From Burkholderiaceae bacterium (GTDB lineage Bacteria > Pseudomonadota > Gammaproteobacteria > Burkholderiales > Burkholderiaceae), in assembly GCA_021166835.1 (NCBI GenBank), contig JAJPEN010000029.1, positions 1 through 6,434 on the forward strand: a DNA stretch of 6,434 nt, given 5' to 3'. This document shows, one piece after another, positions 1 through 5,400 of the stretch (its first letter is position 1; the number at the start of each line of letters is the position of its first letter). Both the position numbers and the translations under genes were made by a program. The notes below the pieces were generated by a model, which ran no database searches, had not been told where the DNA came from, and was given only the letters and a program-made list of their open reading frames with translations.

Positions 1-87
1 GTAATAGCGCACGGTTTCGAGATTGCAGCCTGTTCGCCGGGCGAGCTCGGCCCGCTGAAGGCCCTTCCTGTCGGAACCGTCGGACAT
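1..87 (-). CDS. merR: MerR-family mercury regulator, N-terminal fragment
   Basis: Only the first 29 codons lie in the window; the rest runs off the left edge. The peptide begins MSDGSDRKG and continues into RAELARRTGCNLETVRYY, the first helix-turn-helix of a MerR-family DNA-binding domain. A GGGAAG ribosome-binding site (94-99 as its complement) sits 6 bases before the ATG and supports this start. The gene diverges from merT across a spacer with a MerR-type promoter, the standard arrangement for a mercury-sensing MerR that represses without Hg(II) and activates merTPA with it. The metal-binding cysteines are C-terminal and cannot be seen, so the Hg specificity is inferred from the neighbouring mer genes and not from this fragment. 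Confidence 0.85.
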   Translation of the reverse strand, partial: MSDGSDRKGLQRAELARRTGCNLETVRYY

Positions 88-101
88 TGCGAACTTCCCG
101 C

Positions 102-132
102 TTGACTCTGTAATCGCTACAGACTTCAAAGT
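102..132 (+). promoter_or_regulatory. merT promoter with MerR operator dyad
   Basis: A -35 box TTGACT (102-107) is followed after exactly 19 bases by a -10-like CAAAGT (127-132). The spacer contains a perfect inverted repeat: TCTGTA (107-112), 5 bases, TACAGA (118-123). A dyad inside an over-long 19-base spacer is the hallmark of promoters activated by MerR-family proteins through DNA untwisting. The layout matches the Tn501-type merT promoter as I remember it, though the dyad sequence differs from that one (GTAC-N4-GTAC core). The -10 is weak, as expected for an activator-dependent promoter. The transcription start is not determined. Confidence 0.75.
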
Positions 133-173
133 ACCGTGCAACAAGGATTTCAGCAAGGAAGGCGAGGCCCGAC

Positions 174-599
174 ATGGATGCATCGCGGCATGGAACGGCA
201 GAAATCGTGTCGGCCGCAGGGAACGTGATGACCCCGGCGCGTGGCGAGAGCGCTCGGCAGCGCCTGGTCGCCCTCGGCGGCATGCTCGGCGCGCTCGCGG
301 CCTCGTCGTGCTGCATCGTGCCGCTCGTCCTGTTCAGCCTCGGCGTCGGGGGCGCCTGGGTTGGCAATCTGACGGCGCTCGCGCCGTATAAACCGTTGTT
401 CGTCGCTGCAACGACTGGCGTGCTCGGCTACGGCTTCTACCTCGTCTACTGGAAGCCGCGGAGAGCCTGCGTCAGCGGCGGCGCCTGCGCGAGCGTCGTC
501 CCCAGCCGCCTCGTCCGGACCGCACTCTGGATCGCGACGGTGCTCGTTGCAGCCGCCTTCGCGTTCGATTACGTCGCCCCGCTGTTGCTGCCCGTTTGA
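174..599 (+). CDS. merT: Mercuric ion transporter MerT
   Basis: Inner-membrane protein that takes Hg(II) from MerP and passes it to the cytoplasm for MerA. The 141-residue product has three predicted membrane helices (about 36-58, 73-91, 113-138). It carries the two MerT cysteine pairs: vicinal C46-C47 in the first helix (SSCCIVPLVL) and C99/C105 in the cytoplasmic loop (ACVSGGAC). The core GGAWVGNLTALAPYKP is typical of the family. MerT is usually about 116 residues with its first pair near residue 24, so this start gives some 20 extra N-terminal residues. The ATG at 228, preceded by AGGGAA 4 bases upstream, would give a more typical 123 residues. The 174 start also has an AGGAAGG (156-162) 11 bases upstream. 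Function is secure; the start is not. Confidence 0.93.
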   Translation: MDASRHGTAEIVSAAGNVMTPARGESARQRLVALGGMLGALAASSCCIVPLVLFSLGVGGAWVGNLTALAPYKPLFVAATTGVLGYGFYLVYWKPRRACVSGGACASVVPSRLVRTALWIATVLVAAAFAFDYVAPLLLPV

Positions 600-615
600 T
601 CTCGAAGGAACTCGC

Positions 616-909
616 ATGAAGAAGCGCTCGAGCACCGTTGCCCTGATCGTCTCGATGATGACGACTCCCGCCGCGTTTGCCGCGGAACGTATCGTGACCT
701 TCGGCATCGACAACATGACCTGCGCCTCGTGTCCCTACATCGTGAAGACCGCGATGGCGGCGGTTCCAGGCGTCGCGAACGTGAAGGTCTCCTTCGAGTC
801 GAAGACCGCAACAGTGACGTTCGACGACGCGAAGACGAACCCCGGTGCGATCGCGGCCGCGAGCAGCAGTGCCGGCTTCCCTGCCCACGAGAGGTCGCAG
901 GGTAGTTGA
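616..909 (+). CDS. merP: Periplasmic mercuric ion-binding protein MerP
   Basis: Small periplasmic Hg(II) scavenger of the heavy-metal-associated (HMA) fold that hands the ion to MerT. The 97-residue precursor has a signal peptide: positive MKKR start, hydrophobic stretch, likely cleavage after AFA at about residue 22. The mature domain carries the metal site MTCASC (residues 34-39, cysteines 36 and 39), followed by the HMA-like segment VPGVANVKVSFESKTATVTF and a closing SAGFPA. An AAGGAA (605-610) lies 5 bases before the ATG, which is why this start is preferred over an upstream in-frame ATG inside merT. The gene sits 16 bases after merT and its stop is one base before merA, so the three genes form one transcription unit. 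Length is close to the usual 91 residues. Confidence 0.94.
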   Translation: MKKRSSTVALIVSMMTTPAAFAAERIVTFGIDNMTCASCPYIVKTAMAAVPGVANVKVSFESKTATVTFDDAKTNPGAIAAASSSAGFPAHERSQGS

Positions 910-910
910 G

Positions 911-2401
911 ATGAACGACGCGCCCTCTTCCGTACCGACACTCGACTCCGCGTCGAAGAGCACGACCGAAGCGCCTCACCGCTTCCCCGGGAGCAGTCGT
1001 AATGCACGCACCTGCGATCTCGCCGTGATCGGCGCCGGCTCGGCCGGCTTCTCGGCCGCGATCACGGCCGCCGATCAGGGCGCACAGGTCGTGCTCGTCG
1101 GCAGCGGCACCATCGGCGGTACTTGCGTCAACATCGGCTGCGTACCGTCGAAGACCCTGATCCGCGCCGCCGAGACGCTTCACAACGCTCGCATGACAGC
1201 GCGCTTCGCCGGCATCACGGCCGAGGCCAAACTGACCGACTGGAGCAGAACCGTTCAGCAGAAGGACGCGCTCGTTTCCTCGCTGCGCCACGCCCGGTAC
1301 ATCGATCTGCTGTCGGCGTACAACGCAATCACCTATCGAGAAGGGCTGGCACGCGTCGTCGAGGGCGGTGTCGAGGTGGAGGGCTCGCGTATCCCCGCTG
1401 CCAAAATCATCATCGCAACCGGTGCGCGACCATCGATCCCTGCGATCCCGGGGATCGAGACCGTACCGTACCTCACGAGCACGACGGCGCTGGACCTCCA
1501 GGAGCTGCCGCGCTCGCTGCTCGTCATCGGCGGCGGATACGTCGGGGCTGAACTGGCTCAGATGTTTGCCCGCGCCGGGGTCGAGGTGACGCTCGTCTGC
1601 CGGTCGCGGCTGCTCCCCCAGGCCGAGCCCGAGATCGGAGCGGCTCTGCAGCGGTATTTCGAGGAGGAAGGGATCACGGTGGTACCCGGCATCGCCTACC
1701 GGGCGATCCGCAAGACCGCGGGTGATGTTTCCTTGACCCTTGCGCGCGACGGCCAGGACGTTTCGATCGACGCCGAGCAGGTGCTGATTACCACCGGGCG
1801 TAGCCCCAACGTCGAAGGACTGGGGCTCGAGGACGGCAGTATCGCCGTCTCGCCAAAGGACGCCATCATCGTCGACGACTACATGCGCACGACGAAGGCC
1901 GGCGTCTATGCTGCCGGCGACGTTACCGGCCGCGACCAGTTCGTCTATATGGCCGCTTATGGAGCCAGGCTCGCGGCCAGGAACGCACTCCACGGCGACA
2001 GCCTGCGCTACGACAACAGTGCCATGCCCGCCATCGTGTTCACCGACCCGCAGGTGGCAAGCGTCGGTCTGACCGAGGCGGCGGCGCGAGCTGCCGGTCA
2101 TACCGTTCGCGTGTCGACAATCGGCCTCGACATGGTGCCGCGGGCCCTTGCCGCACGCGACGTGCGCGGTCTCATCAAGCTCGTGGCCGACGCCGGAAGT
2201 GCTCGCCTGCTCGGCGCGCACATACTCGCCCCCGAAGGCGCCGACAGCATTCAGACCGCGGCGCTCGCGATCCGTCAGAGCCTTACCGTCGATGACCTCG
2301 CGGACATGATCTTTCCGTATCTCACTACAGTCGACGGGCTGAAGCTCGCCGCACTCGCATTCGACAAGGACGTAAACAAGTTGTCGTGCTGCGCGGGCTG
2401 A
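911..2401 (+). CDS. merA: Mercuric reductase MerA
   Basis: Cytoplasmic FAD enzyme that reduces Hg(II) to volatile Hg(0) with NADPH; class I pyridine nucleotide-disulfide oxidoreductase. In the 496-residue product are the FAD motif GAGSAG (41-46), the redox pair in GGTCVNIGCVPSK (C72, C77), ATGARP (169-174), the second nucleotide-binding motif GGGYVG (207-212) and AAGDV (334-338). The C-terminal dimerisation domain ends in the MerA-diagnostic SCCAG (C493, C494), and a tyrosine in FPYLTTVDGLKLAA (Y470) corresponds to the conserved MerA active-site tyrosine. The start follows merP by one base; AGGG (899-902) lies 8 bases upstream. Unlike the Tn501 enzyme (about 561 residues), it has no N-terminal HMA (NmerA) domain, only about 33 polar residues without a CxxC. 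Confidence 0.96.
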   Translation: MNDAPSSVPTLDSASKSTTEAPHRFPGSSRNARTCDLAVIGAGSAGFSAAITAADQGAQVVLVGSGTIGGTCVNIGCVPSKTLIRAAETLHNARMTARFAGITAEAKLTDWSRTVQQKDALVSSLRHARYIDLLSAYNAITYREGLARVVEGGVEVEGSRIPAAKIIIATGARPSIPAIPGIETVPYLTSTTALDLQELPRSLLVIGGGYVGAELAQMFARAGVEVTLVCRSRLLPQAEPEIGAALQRYFEEEGITVVPGIAYRAIRKTAGDVSLTLARDGQDVSIDAEQVLITTGRSPNVEGLGLEDGSIAVSPKDAIIVDDYMRTTKAGVYAAGDVTGRDQFVYMAAYGARLAARNALHGDSLRYDNSAMPAIVFTDPQVASVGLTEAAARAAGHTVRVSTIGLDMVPRALAARDVRGLIKLVADAGSARLLGAHILAPEGADSIQTAALAIRQSLTVDDLADMIFPYLTTVDGLKLAALAFDKDVNKLSCCAG

Positions 2402-2518
2402 GCAGATGCCCGAGAAGGCGAGGCTCGTCGCAATCACAGATGCGGTCGGAACCAACACTCACGCGCGGATGCCAAGCAGGTAACGCGCCTAAGACTGCGG
2501 CGATGCGAGCGGCTCGGC
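2402..2518. other. Convergent intergenic spacer merA / CDF-like gene
   Basis: A 117-base spacer separates the 3' ends of merA (plus) and the cation transporter gene (minus). I see no credible gene here, and no hairpin followed by a T-run that would mark an intrinsic terminator for either strand. Both operons presumably end by Rho-dependent termination or beyond this point. This is the junction between the mercury module and the second metal module; no terminal inverted repeat or target duplication was recognised. Confidence 0.5.
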
Positions 2519-3136
2519 TCACACCGGCTCCTCGTCGGCGGCCGCCTCCAGGATCTCCTTGCCACCGCGAGCGGCAATCAAACCAACTGCAACGCCAAGC
2601 ACGAGGTCCGGCACGTTCGAACCGAGCCACATCACCAAAGCGCCTGACAGGACCGTGCCGAGGTTCACGATCGAATCGTTGCTCGTGAATATCGCCGATG
2701 CCTTGAAATGGACTTCCTCCGTTCCATGGCGCCTCAGCAGCCGCAAGCAAATGATGTTGAGCACGGCGTTGACGCCTGCCATGATCATCATCGCTGCCCC
2801 GATCGGCGGTTCGCCCCCCAAGAACCGGCGGAAAACCTCGAGCAGCAGAAGCATGGAGAGTCCAATCAACAACCACCCCGACAGGCGGGCCGCGCGGACC
2901 TTTGCATGCGGCGACCGCCCGATCGCGTAAAGACTCACCGCGTATACGGCGGCATCGGCCAGGTTATCCAGCGCGGCGCCGATCAGCGCGGTCGACATAG
3001 CCCATACGCCAACGGCGGCGCCGGCGGCGCACTGCCCGAGATTGATGCCGAGCACCTTCTGCAGCGTCCGTCGCTCGCCAGCGTTGCGCGCGTCTGAATG
3101 CGCCCCTTGCTCCGCCGCGATGTCATCGTTGATCAT
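2519..3136 (-). CDS. Short CDF-like cation transporter
   Basis: Predicted inner-membrane metal-ion transporter related to the cation diffusion facilitator family, 205 residues. After a charged N-terminus (1-25) come about six hydrophobic segments (roughly 28-48, 50-72, 86-106, 112-133, 156-171, 175-190). Helix 2 carries ALDNLADAAVYAVSLYA with D57 and D61 in the CDF DxxxD position; helix 5 carries FTSND (D154). There is almost no cytoplasmic C-terminal domain, whereas typical CDFs run to about 300 residues. Similar short proteins annotated simply as cation transporter have related DxxxxD and SxND motifs (from memory). The ATG at 3136 is preferred to one 60 bases upstream because AAGGA lies about 8 bases before it. 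It diverges from the CadR-type regulator, which suggests co-regulation; the substrate is unknown, plausibly Cd, Zn or Co. Confidence 0.8.
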   Translation of the reverse strand: MINDDIAAEQGAHSDARNAGERRTLQKVLGINLGQCAAGAAVGVWAMSTALIGAALDNLADAAVYAVSLYAIGRSPHAKVRAARLSGWLLIGLSMLLLLEVFRRFLGGEPPIGAAMMIMAGVNAVLNIICLRLLRRHGTEEVHFKASAIFTSNDSIVNLGTVLSGALVMWLGSNVPDLVLGVAVGLIAARGGKEILEAAADEEPV

Positions 3137-3189
3137 GGAGATCTTCCTTGCCTGCCGCGGTCCGCTTGCCGGCCGCGCATGCCGTACAG

Positions 3190-3211
3190 TGTTCACTTCT
3201 CATGGTGAACA
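3190..3211. promoter_or_regulatory. Inverted repeat upstream of the cadR-like gene
   Basis: TGTTCAC (3190-3196), 8 bases, then the exact complement GTGAACA (3205-3211), ending 4 bases before the regulator's ATG at 3216. It lies in the divergent region between the CDF-like gene and the regulator and overlaps a GGTGA (3204-3208) that could serve as ribosome-binding site. Just before it is TACAG (3185-3189), and TACAGTGTTCACTT resembles the right half and -10 of the CadR-controlled cadA promoter of Pseudomonas putida as I remember it, but the matching left half of that dyad is missing. It may be an operator or a small RNA hairpin at the start codon. No binding evidence exists in the sequence. 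Confidence 0.4.
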
Positions 3212-3215
3212 TCAC

Positions 3216-3644
3216 ATGAAGATCGGCGAACTGGCACAAGCCACACAGACAGACGTCCAGACCATTCGTTTCTACGAGCGGGAGAAACTGCTTCGCCCGC
3301 TCGGACGCACCGCGGGCAACTACCGCGTCTACGATGAGTCGGACGTGCACCGGCTCGCCTTTATCCGGCATTGCCGCTCGCTCGATATGTCGCTCGACGA
3401 AATCCGGCTGCTGCTGCGGTTCGTCGACGGCCCGGCGGAGGGTTGCGCCCCGGTGAATGACTTGCTCGATGAGCACTTGCGACAGGTCGATCGCCGCATA
3501 CGGGAGCTGAAGCGGTTGCGTAGCCAGCTGCAAGCGCTGCGCGACTGTTGCGAGGGCGAACGCGCAGCAGCCGAATGCGGCATCCTCCAGGGTCTCGCTG
3601 TCCCCGCGGCACGCGGCGCGCCAGCCAAGCGTCGTTCCGGCTGA
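3216..3644 (+). CDS. cadR: CadR/PbrR-type MerR-family metal regulator
   Basis: Cytoplasmic metal-sensing transcription factor of the MerR family, 142 residues. The N-terminal winged helix-turn-helix runs MKIGELAQAT...TIRFYEREKLL...GNYRVYDESDVHRLAFI, followed by RHCRSLDMSLDEIRLLL, a long dimerisation helix (about 80-112) and a metal loop. Candidate ligands are C77 (before the VNDLLDEH helix), C111/C112 and C121 (ECGILQGL). This matches the C77/C112/C119 set reported for P. putida CadR. The PbrR C14 equivalent is T12, and the C-terminal CxC of PbrR is absent, as is the His-rich tail of CadR. So Cd/Zn sensing is more likely than strict Pb sensing, though Pb response is not excluded. It converges with the PAP2-LspA gene 35 bases downstream and diverges from the CDF-like gene. 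The start is weakly supported by GGTGA 7 bases upstream. Confidence 0.88.
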   Translation: MKIGELAQATQTDVQTIRFYEREKLLRPLGRTAGNYRVYDESDVHRLAFIRHCRSLDMSLDEIRLLLRFVDGPAEGCAPVNDLLDEHLRQVDRRIRELKRLRSQLQALRDCCEGERAAAECGILQGLAVPAARGAPAKRRSG

Positions 3645-3661
3645 GCTCAGAAAACGCTCAG
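3641..3661. terminator. Possible short bidirectional hairpin
   Basis: CTGAGC (3641-3646), 9 bases, then GCTCAG (3656-3661) can form a 6-bp stem over the stop codon of the cadR-like gene and the gap before the convergent PAP2-LspA gene. The first arm can also pair locally, as CTGAGCTCAG is itself a palindrome. There is no T-run after the stem on either strand, so an intrinsic terminator is only a weak reading based on position between convergent genes. Confidence 0.25.
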
Positions 3662-3679
3662 GGTCAGGGCAACAACTGA

Positions 3680-4819
3680 TCATTGTCGTAACGCGTTCGC
3701 AGAGGGTGGCGAACCGAACGTGTTGCCATTGAACGATGTGGCAATGAGCACCGCGATGGCCAGCGTGATCGAGATGTCGGCCACGTTGAACGCCGGCCAG
3801 TGAAAGCCGGCCCAATGAAAGTCGAGGTAGTCGACGACGTAGCCGCGTACGATGCGATCGATCGCGTTGCCGAGCGCGCCGCCGATCACCAGGCTGTAGA
3901 CGAGCGCCTCGCCACGAGGCAAGGGCTGGCGCAGCAGCCATAGCAGAACGCCGGATACCATCAATGCGATTCCGATGAAGAGGTAGCGCTGCCAGCCTCC
4001 GGCATTCGCAAGAAAGCTGAACGCGGCACCGGTATTCCAGTGGTGCACGATGTTGAAGAAGTCGGTGACGGGGATCGAGATTCCGTACGGAAGGCCGCTG
4101 TGCACAGCAGCCTTGACAATCAAATCGAGGCCCGCGATTGAGAAGCCCAGTGTCCACCAGCCGTAAGGGCTTGGCCGTGGCTCCGGTGAGACCCGGATAA
4201 ACCCACTCAGCCATTCCCGGGACAGTTGCAGCAACCTGTGCTGTAACGGTTCGAGCGGGACAACGATCCGCCGCGCAATCGCCGCGCAGGACAGACCGAT
4301 GATCCACCCCATCACGATGTCGGCCGGAAAGTGCAGACCCTGCGCGATACGCGACCACCCAACCGCGAAGACGAACGCGACCATCACGACGCGGGCGGCA
4401 CGCGACAGAACTGGCCAAAGCGCTGCGGCCAGGAGCGCGACATAGACCGAATGCCCGCTCGGCAGGCTGCCCGTCGACGGGCGCGTGCCGAGGACCGCTT
4501 CGGCGACGGCCATGATCTCGAACGGACGCGGCAGATTCAGCGCATGCTTCAGCGCCCAGGTCACAACGAAGGCCATCAGCGCGGACAGCACGAAGCGCCG
4601 CATCTGGCAGTCGATCGCTTCGGCGTTTCGCGTGTCGTCGGGGCGCCGAGACCGCCATGCCATCGCAGACAGCACAAGCGGCGCACCCCAGTAGCTCCCC
4701 ACAGTGCTGACTAGCCAGGCAAGAGCACCGATCGAGGCGGCTTCAGGCTGCAACCAATCCAGCAGCGCCCGGTTCGCTCCGGCCCAGTCGTAGAGAAAGA
4801 ATTTCAAGTTCAGATCCAC
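3680..4819 (-). CDS. lspA: PAP2 phosphatase-signal peptidase II fusion (PbrB-PbrC-like)
   Basis: A 379-residue inner-membrane protein with two enzymes in one chain. The N-terminal half (about 1-200) is a type 2 phosphatidic acid phosphatase, with K91-x6-R98-P99, PSGH (120-123) and SR-x5-H-x3-D (S156, R157, H163, D167), the complete three-motif site used by undecaprenyl pyrophosphate phosphatases. The C-terminal half (about 218-365) is prolipoprotein signal peptidase (LspA), with D232/K236, NTGAAFS (262-268), GNAIDR (catalytic D321) and FNVADISI (catalytic D348). In C. metallidurans, PbrB (phosphatase) and PbrC (LspA) are separate partners of the PbrA lead exporter; phosphate from PbrB precipitates exported Pb. 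Here both would be made as one protein. The start is a GTG at 4819, 26 bases after the tlpA-like stop, without a clear ribosome-binding site, so the exact N-terminus is uncertain. Confidence 0.92.
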   Translation of the reverse strand: MDLNLKFFLYDWAGANRALLDWLQPEAASIGALAWLVSTVGSYWGAPLVLSAMAWRSRRPDDTRNAEAIDCQMRRFVLSALMAFVVTWALKHALNLPRPFEIMAVAEAVLGTRPSTGSLPSGHSVYVALLAAALWPVLSRAARVVMVAFVFAVGWSRIAQGLHFPADIVMGWIIGLSCAAIARRIVVPLEPLQHRLLQLSREWLSGFIRVSPEPRPSPYGWWTLGFSIAGLDLIVKAAVHSGLPYGISIPVTDFFNIVHHWNTGAAFSFLANAGGWQRYLFIGIALMVSGVLLWLLRQPLPRGEALVYSLVIGGALGNAIDRIVRGYVVDYLDFHWAGFHWPAFNVADISITLAIAVLIATSFNGNTFGSPPSANALRQ

Positions 4820-4839
4820 GGGTTCACATCAGGCGCACG

Positions 4840-4851
4840 AGCTAGCTAGCT
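4840..4851. repeat. AGCT tandem palindrome at the tlpA-like stop codon
   Basis: AGCTAGCTAGCT (three AGCT units) is a perfect 12-base self-complementary tract that includes the TAG stop of the TlpA-like gene (4846-4848). It is unusual in sequence this GC-rich, but it is short and I see no second copy in the window. No function is assigned. Confidence 0.45.
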
Positions 4852-5400
4852 GTCACTACGCGCCCAGGCCTCGAGCTGGTGGTAGTTCGTCTCGCCGACA
4901 TGCCGGCGCACGGGAGAACCCTGGCGGTCGAAGACGATCGTGAACGGCAGGACGCCCTTGTCGTTGCCCAAGCTCTTCATCAGGTCAATGCCTTCGAGAC
5001 CGGCAAGTGCGACCGGAAAGCCCACGCGTACCCGATCGAGAAACTGCACGACGGCCGCCTCGTTGTCGATCGCCAATCCGACCACCTGCCAACCGTGCGA
5101 GGCGAAGTTGCGATGAAAGCGATCAAGCTCGGGCATCTCCTTGACGCAAGGTGCGCACCAGCTGGCCCAGAAGTTGAGAACCAGCGAACTGCCGCGCACC
5201 GACGACATGGCGAGCTCGGCGCCGCCTGGCTGCGGGAACCGCAGCTGCCAGATGTCCGAGGCCCGGCGCTGCGACGGGCCGTCCGCGCCTGCGATCGGCG
5301 CCTGCTTCTTCCACAGTTGCCAAGCCACCCCGGCCGAGGCCGCAGCGGCCGCAACTCCTGCCGCCAGCCACACGCGACGCCGCTCACGATTCCTTGTCAT
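4846..5400 (-). CDS. Membrane-anchored TlpA-like thioredoxin
   Basis: Predicted periplasmic thiol-disulfide oxidoreductase, 184 residues. A basic N-terminus (MTRNRERRR) and one hydrophobic helix (about 11-28) form a signal anchor or uncleaved signal peptide. The thioredoxin fold follows: SLVLNFWASWCAPCVKEMPEL with active-site C82 and C85 in WCAPC, and the cis-proline at P152 in VLPFTIVFD. The pattern is that of TlpA/ResA/DsbE-type reductases. The ATG at 5400 overlaps the ATPase stop codon as ATGA, which implies translational coupling and fixes the start better than an upstream in-frame ATG at 5484 inside the ATPase gene. Its partner is unknown. It could keep periplasmic cysteines of the metal system or lipoprotein substrates reduced, or be a thiol protein damaged by Cd/Hg stress that the operon replaces. 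Confidence 0.88.
   Translation of the reverse strand: MTRNRERRRVWLAAGVAAAAASAGVAWQLWKKQAPIAGADGPSQRRASDIWQLRFPQPGGAELAMSSVRGSSLVLNFWASWCAPCVKEMPELDRFHRNFASHGWQVVGLAIDNEAAVVQFLDRVRVGFPVALAGLEGIDLMKSLGNDKGVLPFTIVFDRQGSPVRRHVGETNYHQLEAWARSDS

Noticed and set aside
569..2458. 629-codon open frame on the minus strand opposite merP and merA
   Set aside because: It is antisense to genes with complete catalytic motifs. The translation is low-complexity, rich in Arg, Gly, Ser and Asp, with no recognisable domain or membrane pattern. Long antisense frames are expected opposite high-GC coding sequence.
2402..2518. Possible intrinsic terminator between merA and the CDF-like gene
   Set aside because: Only short GC-rich self-complementary bits such as CGCGCG/CGCGCC are seen, with no stable stem followed by a T-run on either strand.
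3166..3197. Complete CadR-type promoter ahead of the cadR-like gene (TTGCCG ... TTCACT, 20-base spacer)
   Set aside because: The -35 is poor and the spacer lacks the left half of a dyad to match TACAG, so it does not meet the standard for a MerR-family operator. Only the downstream inverted repeat is reported.
3123..4658. 511-codon minus-strand frame covering the cadR-like gene and part of PAP2-LspA
   Set aside because: It is out of frame with the well-supported PAP2-LspA gene and antisense to the regulator, and its product is Arg/Ala-rich without motifs.
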